Source of the DNA: an uncultured Oscillospiraceae bacterium
GTDB taxonomy: Bacteria > Bacillota > Clostridia > Oscillospirales > Oscillospiraceae
NCBI GenBank assembly: GCA_910587285.1
Contig: CAJULM010000023.1
Span: forward strand, 1-41,470
Direction: 5' to 3'
DNA length: 41,470 nt
Positions 21,130 to 29,275 of this stretch are shown piece after piece (the first letter of the stretch is position 1; every line of letters starts with the position of its first letter). The notes beneath the pieces are model-generated. The model worked only from the letters and a program-made list of their open reading frames with translations, was not told the origin of the DNA and did not search any database. A program made the translations under genes and the position numbers.

Positions 21130-22008
21130 TTAGAACCAGCTCTCGTAGCCCAGCTTCACCAGGTTGTCGCGGCTGATCTTCAGGCTCTCGAAGGGGTCGC
21201 GGCCGTAGCAGTCGTCCTGCTCCACCAGGAAGTATTCTGCGCCGCCGGCCAGGCCGGCCTCCATGCACGCCTTGATGGGCAGAGTACCCTCGCCCACCTC
21301 GGCGAACTGAACGGGCTCGTTAAAGAAGGCGGACAGGAACGCCTTCATTCCCTCCGGCTTGCTCATGTCGGGCATCTTCACCTCGGCGATGCGGTAGTCC
21401 TTCAGGTGGAGCAGCCGGATGGAGCCGGCGTACTTCTTGATGAACTCCACGGGGTTCTCGCCGCCCCGGTGAATCCAGTGGATGTCCAGCTCAAAGCCCA
21501 GGTGGGGGGCGTTGGCCCGGATGATGTCCAGCAGGTACTCGCCGTTATACTTCACGAACTCCACATGGTGGTTGTGGTAGTATAGGTCGATGCCCTCCTC
21601 CTTCAGCTTCAGGGAGAGCTCCTCCGCCTGCTTGGCAAAGTTCACCGCCTTCTCATAGCTGCCCACGCAGTTCATGGGCAGCATCCCGATGCGCAGCATA
21701 TCGCAGTCCAGCGCCTTGCAGTCGGCCACGATCTTTTTGAAGTCCTCGGGCACGCTGAGGAACTCCCCGGGCATACCGGGGGCCATGGGGGCCACCGCCG
21801 CGGTGCAGGAGGACACGTTCATCCCCAGCTCGTCAATGGCGCGGCGGAAGCCCGCCACGTTCTCCGCCGTCATGGGAACCTGGGAGATTTCAATGCAGTG
21901 GTAGCCGATGTCGGTGAGCTTCTTCATGGATTCAAATGCGTCAAACTTGGGCATCTTCGCCGGGGCGATGGTGCTCATCTGAACGCCAATCAAACCTTTT
22001 TCAACCAT
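21130..22008 (-). CDS. Sugar phosphate isomerase/epimerase-like TIM barrel (IolE-like), paralogue 1
   Basis: A 292-residue AP-endonuclease-2 fold protein. Metal ligands expected for the family are seen in CIEISQ, YYHNHHVEF, FELDIHW and FLVEQDDCYG. Its sequence is clearly paralogous to the gene at 25425-26282 (both end CYGR..(FY)ESL.ISRDNL...GY..WF). It probably isomerises, epimerises or cleaves a sugar or keto-sugar made by the two dehydrogenases next to it. ATG 22008 (MVEKGLIGVQM) is chosen because AGGAAG lies upstream and it matches the paralogue's start. It is the last gene of the cluster. Confidence 0.85.
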   Translation of the reverse strand: MVEKGLIGVQMSTIAPAKMPKFDAFESMKKLTDIGYHCIEISQVPMTAENVAGFRRAIDELGMNVSSCTAAVAPMAPGMPGEFLSVPEDFKKIVADCKALDCDMLRIGMLPMNCVGSYEKAVNFAKQAEELSLKLKEEGIDLYYHNHHVEFVKYNGEYLLDIIRANAPHLGFELDIHWIHRGGENPVEFIKKYAGSIRLLHLKDYRIAEVKMPDMSKPEGMKAFLSAFFNEPVQFAEVGEGTLPIKACMEAGLAGGAEYFLVEQDDCYGRDPFESLKISRDNLVKLGYESWF

Positions 22009-22036
22009 AGGTGCCGCTTCCTTTCTCATATGAAAT

Positions 22037-23041
22037 TTAGTCCACCAAAACGGCGGCCTTTTCCCTATCCGAGCGGAGAATAGCGCCGATGAGGCGGATG
22101 CTCATCACCGCGTCCCGCACGTGGATGTAGTCGTCCCCGCCGGTCTCCAGGGCGCGGTAGAACCTGTCGATCAGCTTGCCGTGGCTGGCCCCGAAGTAAA
22201 ACTTGGCGCCGGGCAGCCGGGCGTCCTCGCACAGTGTCGTCACCGCACCGTCCGGGTCCTTCCGGGTCAGGAAGCTGTCGGCAATGGTGAACGCCGCCTT
22301 CTCCGTGGCCACCGTGATCTGAACGCTCTCGTTGGTGAAGTTGGCGTTGGTGGCCCAGAACACGCCCCTGGCCCCGTTTTCAAACTCCAGCCGGGCGGTG
22401 ACGGTGTCCTCCACCTCAATGCCGTAGTCCAGCAGCTGGGCCACCGTGCCCCGCAGGGCCTTGACGGGGCCGCACAGGTAATGCAGCAGGTCCAGGGTGT
22501 GGACGGACTGGTTCATCATGGTGCCGCTTCCGGCGTGCTCCCACGTCCCCCGCCAGGGCTGGGCCTCGTAGTAGCTCTTGTCCCGGAACCAGGGCACAAT
22601 GCCCCGCGCCCCGATGACTTTGCCGTACTCCCCGCTGTCCAATATGGCCTTGAGCATCTCGGTGGTCTCGTTGAGCCGGTTTTGGAGGCATACGCCGATC
22701 TTTCGCTCCGGGTGCTCCTCCTCCAGACGGGCGAATTGCAGCGCCTGCTCCGGGCTGATGGCCAAGGGCTTCTCGGTAAACACATGGCAGCCCAGCTCCA
22801 CCGCATCCTTGGCCACGGGATAGTGCAGGTCGTGGGGCAGGCACAGGTGGACGCAATCTGGCTGAACGCCGGAAATCAGCTCCCTATAGTCGGTGAAAAA
22901 TGGAACGCCCTCCGGCGCGTTTTTGCGGGTGGCCTCGTCAATGTCGCACACGCCCGCCAGCTCGATCTCCGGGTTGCGGGCGATGGCGTCCAGGTGGACG
23001 GGGGCAATGGTCCCCAGACCGATCACAGCCGCTTTTTTCAT
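22037..23041 (-). CDS. Gfo/Idh/MocA family NAD(P)-dependent sugar dehydrogenase 1
   Basis: A 334-residue oxidoreductase. The Rossmann domain opens MKKAAVIGLGTIAPVHLDAI, the family signature is in CHVFTEKPLAIS (EKP), and the catalytic region is GSGTMMNQSVHTLDLLHYLCG with the active-site His. Family members oxidise or reduce a sugar hydroxyl, often at C3, using tightly bound NAD. GAGGTG lies upstream of the ATG. It lies between the second dehydrogenase and the TIM barrel at 21130. Confidence 0.9.
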   Translation of the reverse strand: MKKAAVIGLGTIAPVHLDAIARNPEIELAGVCDIDEATRKNAPEGVPFFTDYRELISGVQPDCVHLCLPHDLHYPVAKDAVELGCHVFTEKPLAISPEQALQFARLEEEHPERKIGVCLQNRLNETTEMLKAILDSGEYGKVIGARGIVPWFRDKSYYEAQPWRGTWEHAGSGTMMNQSVHTLDLLHYLCGPVKALRGTVAQLLDYGIEVEDTVTARLEFENGARGVFWATNANFTNESVQITVATEKAAFTIADSFLTRKDPDGAVTTLCEDARLPGAKFYFGASHGKLIDRFYRALETGGDDYIHVRDAVMSIRLIGAILRSDREKAAVLVD

Positions 23042-23100
23042 GTTGTCACCTCAATTCGCGCCCGCCCCCCGCCCACAGGCAGGGGACGGACAGCGCTTGT

Positions 23101-24309
23101 TTAATCGCGGGTGGGGAACTTGCCCTCCGCGGCGATGAGCTTATCCAGCTCCCGGGCGTACTCCTCCGGGTCGCAGGGGTTGGGCACCTCCCGGCCGGTC
23201 CAGGCAGACAGCTGGGAGGAGTTGGCCAGGTTGACGCCGTTGATGCCGTCCGAGCCCGGGGCCAGCAGGGGGCTGCCGGTGAGGCAGTGGAGGGCAAAGT
23301 TCTCCATGACGGTGGTGTGCTGATAGCCCCAGCCGTCCTGATTCTCAAAGGTCTCGGTCTCCACCAGGCTGCCGCCGGCGTTGCCGCTGGTGAGACGGGC
23401 CACGGACATCATGTCCATGGTGTCGTTGAGCACGGATTCGGTGACGCGCTTGCCGTCGTGGACATAGCGGTAGACCGTGGCGGTCTTGCTGTTGTCCACC
23501 ACGATTTTGCCGCCGTCCAGGTCGATCTCCAGGCGGTCTGTGCCGTTGGCGTCGTGGGTGCAGGTGGTGAAGGTGCCGACCGCGCCGTTGGCGAACTCCA
23601 CCATCATTGTGACCTCGTTTTCCACAGCGATGTCCCGGTGGCAGCCGTTGATGTTCTTGGAGTAGACCTTCACGGGCACGCCGCAGATCCACTGCCACAG
23701 GTCCAGCTGGTGGGGCGCCTGGTTGACCAGGACGCCGCCGCCCTCCCCGCCCCAGGTGGCCCGCCACTCGCTCTGCTGATAGTAGCTGTCGGGACGCCAC
23801 CAGGAGTTGATCATCCACTGGCTGCGGCGGATTTCGCCCAGCTCGCTGGAGGCCACAAGCTCCTTTACCTTTTGGTAGAGCTTGTTGGTGCGCTGGTTGA
23901 ACATGATGCCGAAGGCCACGTCCGGGTGAGCGGCCGCGCAGGCGTTCATGGCGGCCACGTCCTTGGCGCGCACGCCCGCGGGCTTCTCCACCAGCACGTT
24001 CATGCCGTGCTCCAGGCAGTAGATGGCGATCTCATGGTGCAGGTAGTGGGGAACGGTAGTGATTACCGCGTCCACATGGCCGGAGGCCACCATCTCCTTC
24101 CAGTCGCTGTAGAAGGGCACCTCGGGGTACTTCTCCTTGCACAGCTTCTCCTTCTCAGGATCGTTGTCACACAGAGCGCCCAAGGCGCAGTGGGGCGGGC
24201 ACTCCGGGGCGGGCATACCAGGGAAGCCGCCCTTGCCGCTGAGGAATCCGGCGTAAGCCCCTCCCTGCGCGCCGATGCCAATCAAGCCGAACCGAATTTT
24301 TTGATCCAT
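23101..24309 (-). CDS. Gfo/Idh/MocA family NAD(P)-dependent sugar dehydrogenase 2
   Basis: A 402-residue oxidoreductase, longer than its neighbour. It has the nucleotide loop LIGIGAQGGAYAG (9-21), EKPAG (108-112) and GGGVLVNQAPHQLDLWQWICG with the catalytic His. The C-terminal sheet domain is enlarged (VENEVTMMVEFANGAVGTF, then TSGNAGGSLVETETFENQDG). Related proteins catalyse the first C3 oxidation of O- and C-glycosides in gut bacteria; the substrate here is unknown. AAGGGG lies upstream of the ATG. Confidence 0.9.
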   Translation of the reverse strand: MDQKIRFGLIGIGAQGGAYAGFLSGKGGFPGMPAPECPPHCALGALCDNDPEKEKLCKEKYPEVPFYSDWKEMVASGHVDAVITTVPHYLHHEIAIYCLEHGMNVLVEKPAGVRAKDVAAMNACAAAHPDVAFGIMFNQRTNKLYQKVKELVASSELGEIRRSQWMINSWWRPDSYYQQSEWRATWGGEGGGVLVNQAPHQLDLWQWICGVPVKVYSKNINGCHRDIAVENEVTMMVEFANGAVGTFTTCTHDANGTDRLEIDLDGGKIVVDNSKTATVYRYVHDGKRVTESVLNDTMDMMSVARLTSGNAGGSLVETETFENQDGWGYQHTTVMENFALHCLTGSPLLAPGSDGINGVNLANSSQLSAWTGREVPNPCDPEEYARELDKLIAAEGKFPTRD

Positions 24310-24381
24310 GATGTTTTACCCCTTTCTCATCGTTTTGCTTCCGCTATGTTCATGTAATTGCTCACATATTTGGGATTTGGC

Positions 24382-25254
24382 TCAGATCTTCTCCAAAATA
24401 CCCACAAGCGCCTGGTACTGCATCCGATAGCCGTCCGCGCCGTCCTTGGCCTTGTTCTCCTTGATGACATCGCTGGCCGCCTTCTGCTCCAGGGACTGGA
24501 GCGCGTCGAACAGCACCAGATGGGGCTCCAGGGTGAGGAAGCCCTGATAGCCCTCTTCCCGGATAGCCCGCTTCAAAAGCTCGGCAATGTGCCCCTCTCC
24601 GGCGCCGCACACCACGTTTTCGCTGCTGCTGGACACGGCATCCTTAATATGGATATACGCCACATAGCCGTGGAGCAGCTCCCACGCCCGCACAGGGTCC
24701 TCGCCGCACTGCACAAAGTTGGCGAAGTCAAAGGCCGCCCGGAGATGAGGGCTGTCCACCTCATTCAGCAGCGTGAGGCATCGCTGGGCGGTATCGCCGT
24801 AGATGTCCTTCTCGTTTTCGTGGAGCAGCACCACATCGTGCTCCCGGGCCACGGCCTCAAAGCCCCGCAGCTTCTCCAGCACCTGGTCCCGATATCTCTC
24901 CGGGTCCTGCCCCTCGGGCATAAAGAAGCTGAAAATGCGGATATACCGGCAGTCCAGCAGTTTGCAGATTTGGCACAGCCCCTCCAGCTGCCCCAGCTGC
25001 TTTTCATAGGCCTGGGCATCGTCCACCGCGATTTTGCCGATGGGGCTGCCCAGGGAGGACACTCCCACCCCCGCGGCCTTGAGCCGGGGCAGCAGCCGCT
25101 CCTCTACCTCCTCCGGGGTATAGTCCGCCACGTTCTTTCCATCGGCGCTGCGCAGGGAGATGTACTTCATCCCCAGCCCCGTCACCGTGGCCAGCTGCTC
25201 GTCAAAGTCACTGCTGATCTCGTCGGCAAATCCGGAAATCCAAATGCCATCCAT
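24382..25254 (-). CDS. Sugar phosphate isomerase/epimerase-like TIM barrel, divergent member
   Basis: A 290-residue protein opening MDGIWISGFADEISSDFDEQL, which marks a different subfamily from the two paralogues beside it. Metal-site candidates are Glu and His in VVLLHENEKDIYGDT, Asp in RAAFDFANF, His in YIHIKDA, and Glu in LTLEPHL. GGAGGG five bases before the ATG fixes the start. It sits between the dehydrogenase at 23101 and a 170-base gap with a palindrome. Confidence 0.85.
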   Translation of the reverse strand: MDGIWISGFADEISSDFDEQLATVTGLGMKYISLRSADGKNVADYTPEEVEERLLPRLKAAGVGVSSLGSPIGKIAVDDAQAYEKQLGQLEGLCQICKLLDCRYIRIFSFFMPEGQDPERYRDQVLEKLRGFEAVAREHDVVLLHENEKDIYGDTAQRCLTLLNEVDSPHLRAAFDFANFVQCGEDPVRAWELLHGYVAYIHIKDAVSSSSENVVCGAGEGHIAELLKRAIREEGYQGFLTLEPHLVLFDALQSLEQKAASDVIKENKAKDGADGYRMQYQALVGILEKI

Positions 25255-25340
25255 AAAATCCCTCCAAGCTATCGTTGTGCGCGCCGCCCCACAGAGCGGG
25301 CTACATTGCCCAAAAACAGCCGCCTATTTTCACGGCTATC

Positions 25341-25359
25341 TGTATATTCCCACAATACA
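25341..25359 (-). promoter_or_regulatory. Inverted repeat in the sugar cluster
   Basis: TGTAT and ATACA flank nine bases in the 170-base gap between two cluster genes. The gap is AT-rich and long for an operon, so an internal promoter with an operator is possible; no consensus promoter pair was found. Confidence 0.3.
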
Positions 25360-25424
25360 CTTTTATGGCGGCAATGAGTAGAGATATTATTTGCTTTTTC
25401 TCGTACTCTTTTTGTTTCTACGGT

Positions 25425-26282
25425 TTAGAACCAATCTCCATAGCCCATTCCAATGAGATTGTCCCGGGAAATGGCCAGCGACTCATAGGCCGTGCGGCCG
25501 TAGCACTCGTCCTGCTCAATCATGAAATACCTGCTGCCGCTGTCCAGCCCGGCGCGGATATAAGCGGGCATATCAATGGCGCCCTCGCCCACCTCGGCGT
25601 ACTGCTCAACCTCCCAGAACAGGCGGCCAAACTCCTCCATCTTCAGGTCCTGGGGCAGCAGGCCGATGCGGTAGTCCTTCAGGTGGAAGATGAGAATGCG
25701 GTCCTTAAACCGGCCGACGTACTCGGGCGTCATGCCGCCCCTGGTGAGCCAGTGGGTGTCCAGCTCGAAGCCCAAAGCCTTGGTGCGCTCCAGGAAGTGG
25801 CTCATCATGGGCTTGCCCTGCCAGCGGTGGTACTCAAAGTGGTGGGCGTGGAAGTAGAGGTCGATGCCGTGCTCCTTCAGCCTCCGGGCGTAGTCCTCCA
25901 TCTCGTCGCAGGTCTGAAGCATGGCCTGGGGGGAGTAGGCCAGGGACAGGTCGATCATCCCCAGGCGCACCACCTTACATCCCAGGGCGTGGCAGTCGGC
26001 CACAATTTTGTCAAAGTCTTCCTCCAGGCTGTCCATGGGGATGCCGTTCGGCCCTTTGAAGGGATTTCGAATCATGGCGGTGAGGGCCACGATCTCCATG
26101 CCCAGCTCCTCCTGGGCCCGCTTCATCTCCTCAATCACCTCCGGCGGCGTAGCGATCTGGGAGACCTCCACCGCGTGAAAACCCATTTCCGTCAGCTTTT
26201 TCAGCACCTCGTACATCCCATGCTCCCGGATTTCCTTTTTGAGCATCATCATCTGAACCCCGATTTTTCCCTTTCCGTCCAT
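25425..26282 (-). CDS. Sugar phosphate isomerase/epimerase-like TIM barrel (IolE-like), paralogue 2
   Basis: A 285-residue protein starting MDGKGKIGVQMMMLKKEI, with metal-site segments AVEVSQ, YFHAHHFEYH, FELDTHW and FMIEQDECYG. It shares end-to-end similarity with the gene at 21130-22008. The two copies bracket the cluster, so they may act on two different intermediates or form a hetero-complex. AAGGAG lies nine bases before the ATG. It is the first gene of the cluster, divergent from the AraC-type regulator. Confidence 0.86.
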   Translation of the reverse strand: MDGKGKIGVQMMMLKKEIREHGMYEVLKKLTEMGFHAVEVSQIATPPEVIEEMKRAQEELGMEIVALTAMIRNPFKGPNGIPMDSLEEDFDKIVADCHALGCKVVRLGMIDLSLAYSPQAMLQTCDEMEDYARRLKEHGIDLYFHAHHFEYHRWQGKPMMSHFLERTKALGFELDTHWLTRGGMTPEYVGRFKDRILIFHLKDYRIGLLPQDLKMEEFGRLFWEVEQYAEVGEGAIDMPAYIRAGLDSGSRYFMIEQDECYGRTAYESLAISRDNLIGMGYGDWF

Positions 26283-26420
26283 CTGCCTGCACTCCTTTTT
26301 TTAAATTGCCGCTTGCGCGTCTTTTTCCCTCGTGCTACACTTATTATAACGGCTGCGCTCAGAGGGCGCCATTGTCCTGCGTGGGAAAAAGATTGCTTTT
26401 TGTGCAAAGAGGTGGAGAGG
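26283..26420. promoter_or_regulatory. Divergent promoter region of the sugar cluster and its AraC regulator
   Basis: Plus strand: TTGCGC-17-TACACT (about 26312-26340) is a possible promoter for the regulator. Minus strand: TATAAT (26343-26348) is a full -10 for the isomerase cluster but lacks a good -35 at 17 bases, consistent with an activator. The two cores nearly overlap. Confidence 0.5.
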
Positions 26421-27281
26421 ATGTCCGGGCCTGGATTTCGGTATGATACGGTGAGCCTGCCGTCGCAGGCGGACTTCGCCCTGCGGCGAAATGCCGAGCC
26501 CCCGGGGCTGCACAGCGAGCTCCACTACCACGACCACTACGAGCTACTGTTCTGCTTCACCGGCCAGCTGCCCTACCGCGTGGAGGGCAGCGCTTTCCTC
26601 CTGGAGTCCGGCTCCGTCCTACTCATCCACCCCTATCAGCTCCACCAATCCATGCCGGCCCAGGGCAATGCGGAGCGCATCGCTCTGCGCTTCCGGCGCT
26701 CCGTGCTGGAGCAGCGGGGAGAAACCCTCATCCAAATGTTTTTGGAGCAGGCCCCTCGGCACAAAAATCTGCTGGTGCTGGAGGCCAAATCCCAGCGCGT
26801 CATTTACCGCATCCTCAACGATATGCTGCGGGAGCAGACAGAGGACGGCTTTGGCCGGACCCAGGTGGAGGACGCCCTCCTCACCCAGATGCTGTTCTAT
26901 CTGGCCCGGGCGGCGGGCCCCCTCCCCTCCCAGCGGATAAGCTCCGAGGAGCGGCTGGTGCAGCGGGTCATCGAATACCTGGACGACCACCTGGCGGAAG
27001 AAAACTCCCTGCCCCAGCTGGCCGGGCGGTTCTTCACCGACCGATACCACCTCTCTCGCTGCTTTTCCCAGCAGGTGGGCTGCCCGCCTCACCGCTACCT
27101 GACCTATAAGCGCCTCCAGCGGGCGGCCCAGCTCATGGAGACGGGGACCCCCGCCAGCCATGCGGCGGCCCTGTGCGGGTTTGAGGACTACTCCAACTTT
27201 TACCGCCGCTTTCGGGAGGCCTTTGGCGTCACTCCACGGCAGTGGGCCGGCCGGGGAAGGAATCCGGCCGCCACCCCCTAA
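26421..27281 (+). CDS. AraC family regulator with cupin sensor domain
   Basis: A 286-residue AraC/XylS regulator. The N-terminal cupin (about 15-100; HSELHYHDHYELLFCF, SGSVLLIHPYQLHQS) would bind the sugar signal. The C-terminal domain (about 180-280) has two helix-turn-helix units (NSLPQLAGRFFTDRYHLSRCFSQQVG; HAAALCGFEDYSNFYRRFREAFGVTPRQW). ATG 26421 has AGGTGG just upstream; the open frame extends further 5' but without similarity. It is divergent from the sugar cluster and probably controls it. Confidence 0.92.
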   Translation: MSGPGFRYDTVSLPSQADFALRRNAEPPGLHSELHYHDHYELLFCFTGQLPYRVEGSAFLLESGSVLLIHPYQLHQSMPAQGNAERIALRFRRSVLEQRGETLIQMFLEQAPRHKNLLVLEAKSQRVIYRILNDMLREQTEDGFGRTQVEDALLTQMLFYLARAAGPLPSQRISSEERLVQRVIEYLDDHLAEENSLPQLAGRFFTDRYHLSRCFSQQVGCPPHRYLTYKRLQRAAQLMETGTPASHAAALCGFEDYSNFYRRFREAFGVTPRQWAGRGRNPAATP

Positions 27282-27299
27282 CCCTCCCCCGGCGCAAAG

Positions 27300-27327
27300 A
27301 AAAACCGCTGCTTCCGCAGCGGTTTTT
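27300..27327. terminator. Bidirectional terminator
   Basis: AAAAACCGCTGC and GCAGCGGTTTTT (27300-27311 and 27316-27327) with a TTCC loop, symmetric for both strands, lie between the convergent AraC and MATE genes. Confidence 0.93.
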
Positions 27328-27328
27328 C

Positions 27329-28657
27329 TCAAAAATAGCCATATTGCTTTCGCTTGCCCACCAGAAAGCAGAGCGTGACCGCCACCGCCATCACCTCCGC
27401 CGCCACAATGGACCACCAAATGCCGTTCAGTCCCCACAGCGCGGAGAACAGGAGCACCGCCGCGCACTGGAACACCAGCGTGCGCAAAAAGGAGATCAGC
27501 GCGGAGGTCAACCCGTCGTTCAGCGCCGTGAAGAAGGAGGAGCCGAAGATGGCAAAGCCGGAGAACAAAAACGCGATGGAGAAAATAGCAAAGGCGTGGA
27601 CCGTCATGTCCAGCAGCGCCGGGTCATACCCCACAAAGAGCAGGGACAGCGGCCTGCCAAGCGTCTCTCCGGCCAGACACATCAGCACCGAAAAGCCGCC
27701 GATCAGAAGGGCGCTGCGCCGCAGCAGGTTTTTCAGCTCCTCCCGGTTGCCCGCCCCGTAGTGGTAGCCCACAACAGGGGCCATTCCCACAGCATAGCCG
27801 ATGAAAATGCCCTGGAACACCAGGCTGACGTACATCAGCACCCCATAGGCGGCCACACCGTCCTCCCCCGCCTTGGCCATGAGCTGGGCGTTATAGAGCA
27901 TACTTACCACCGACATGGACATATTGCTCATCAGCTCGGACGCCCCATTGGTGCAGGTCTTGAGCAGCGCCCTGCCGTCAAAGCGGCACTTGCCCAGCCG
28001 GAGCGGGCTGTCGTTCTCCCTGCCGAAGTAGATCAGCGGAGCCACACCGCCCACCAGCTGGCTGACGGCGGTGGCCGCCGCCGCCCCCTCCAGCCCCCAC
28101 TGGAGCGCCCCCACAAACAGCGCGTCCAGCGCCATGTTGGTCACGCCCGCCGCCACCGTCACGCCCAAGCCCAGCGTGGGCTTCTCTGCCGTCACAAATA
28201 GGCACTGAAATTCCATCTGAAGCGTGTAAAACGGCAAGGCGCACAAAACAATCCGCCCGTACACAATGCTGTTGGCCAGAAGCTCCCCCTCCGCCCCCAG
28301 CATCGCGGCCAGCTTCGGCATCAGAACGATGCCCACCGCCGCCAGAACCACACCGGACACCGCGCCCCCGTACACCAGCAGGGAAAAGATATCGTTGGCC
28401 CGCTTTCGGTCCCCCTCGCCCATGGTTTTGGCGATGAGGGCGGAGCCGCCGGTGCCGAACATAAACCCCACGCAGCCCAAAATCATGAGCACGGGGAAAA
28501 TAAAGTTCACCGCCGCAAAGGGGGTCTTGCCCGCGAAATTGGATACGAAAAACCCGTCCACCACGCTGTAAATGGAGGTAAATATCATCATCACGATAGA
28601 TGGAAGGGTGAAGCGCAGCAGGCGCTTGTAGTCAAAATGATCGGATAGCTGTATCAT
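27329..28657 (-). CDS. MATE family efflux transporter
   Basis: A 442-residue inner-membrane exporter with about twelve hydrophobic segments. The opening LLRFTLPSIVMMIFTSIYSVVDGFFVSNFAGKTPFAAVNF is typical of MATE/DinF-type drug:Na+ or H+ antiporters, with the family pattern repeated in the second half. It follows the MarR gene by 24 bases on the same strand, so drug-responsive control by MarR is likely. The ribosome site AGGAG is rather far (11 bases) from the ATG. Confidence 0.92.
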   Translation of the reverse strand: MIQLSDHFDYKRLLRFTLPSIVMMIFTSIYSVVDGFFVSNFAGKTPFAAVNFIFPVLMILGCVGFMFGTGGSALIAKTMGEGDRKRANDIFSLLVYGGAVSGVVLAAVGIVLMPKLAAMLGAEGELLANSIVYGRIVLCALPFYTLQMEFQCLFVTAEKPTLGLGVTVAAGVTNMALDALFVGALQWGLEGAAAATAVSQLVGGVAPLIYFGRENDSPLRLGKCRFDGRALLKTCTNGASELMSNMSMSVVSMLYNAQLMAKAGEDGVAAYGVLMYVSLVFQGIFIGYAVGMAPVVGYHYGAGNREELKNLLRRSALLIGGFSVLMCLAGETLGRPLSLLFVGYDPALLDMTVHAFAIFSIAFLFSGFAIFGSSFFTALNDGLTSALISFLRTLVFQCAAVLLFSALWGLNGIWWSIVAAEVMAVAVTLCFLVGKRKQYGYF

Positions 28658-28681
28658 GTAACTTTAAACTCCTAATTTTCC

Positions 28682-29122
28682 TCACAATTTTTTGATTTCG
28701 TCCCGAAATGCGTCCAGGTACCGCTCAGTGAGCGACAGATACGCCGCCACGTCCTCCTCCGGCCAGGAGGCCAGCACGGCGTCCTCCGCTTGGATGATTT
28801 TGACCACGGTATCCTGCGCCAATTCCCCGCCCCGCCGGGTCAGGCACACATCCTTGCTGCGTCCCCCCGCCTGCTCCAGCCGGACAATCCCATCCGCCTC
28901 CAGCCGGCGCAGAGCGGAATTGATGGTCTGCTTGCTGATTCCGGTGCGGCGGCACACCTCCGACAGCGGGCACCGCTCCCCGCTGTCGGAGTCGCAAACC
29001 GTATAAAGAATCTGCATTACGCTGTCCGACAGGCCCAGGCGGGACGCCGCCTCATGATAGGCCGCGTCCGTCTCGCTGAGCAGGTAATTAAAGCGCCTGA
29101 GCGCTCTGGAACTACGGGGCAT
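28682..29122 (-). CDS. MarR family transcription regulator
   Basis: A 146-residue winged-helix repressor. DNA-binding region: LSEVCRRTGISKQTINSALRRLEADGIVRLEQAGGRSKDVCLTRRG; helical dimer ends on both sides. AGGAGG precedes the ATG. MarR proteins release DNA on binding phenolic or lipophilic compounds; the adjoining MATE exporter is the expected target. It is the first gene of the two-gene operon, with a consensus promoter. Confidence 0.93.
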   Translation of the reverse strand: MPRSSRALRRFNYLLSETDAAYHEAASRLGLSDSVMQILYTVCDSDSGERCPLSEVCRRTGISKQTINSALRRLEADGIVRLEQAGGRSKDVCLTRRGGELAQDTVVKIIQAEDAVLASWPEEDVAAYLSLTERYLDAFRDEIKKL

Positions 29123-29137
29123 AGGCCCGCCTCCTTA

Positions 29138-29184
29138 GTACGAAATCATACCTATATTATAGTAAAAAATCGGACGTTTGTCAA
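29138..29184 (-). promoter_or_regulatory. Promoter and likely operator of the marR-MATE operon
   Basis: On the minus strand TTGACA (29179-29184), 17-base spacer, TATAAT (29156-29161). Just downstream a near-palindrome GTACGAAATCATAC (plus-strand reading, about 29138-29151) with GTA/TAC ends covers the transcription start, a good position for MarR self-repression. Confidence 0.8.
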
Positions 29185-29207
29185 GAAAAGCTCTCCCGCC
29201 AAAAAGG

Positions 29208-29236
29208 TTGAAATGCCGCACACCCTGGTGTATAAT
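29208..29236 (+). promoter_or_regulatory. Promoter of the DNA methyltransferase genes
   Basis: TTGAAA (29208-29213), 17-base spacer, TATAAT (29231-29236), 40 bases before the first methyltransferase ATG. It is back-to-back with the marR promoter. Confidence 0.88.
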
Positions 29237-29275
29237 GTTTTTTTGTGTAAGAATGCCCCAGAAAGGAGCCGTTCC

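Noticed and set aside
25275..26420. 5' extension of the second AraC gene (open frame from 25275)
   Set aside because: The extension is antisense to the isomerase gene and has no similarity; ATG 26421 has a ribosome site and gives the normal AraC length.
28790..29275. 5' extension of the first methyltransferase frame
   Set aside because: It runs antisense through the marR gene and across both promoters; ATG 29276 has AGGAG and directly precedes the zinc ribbon.
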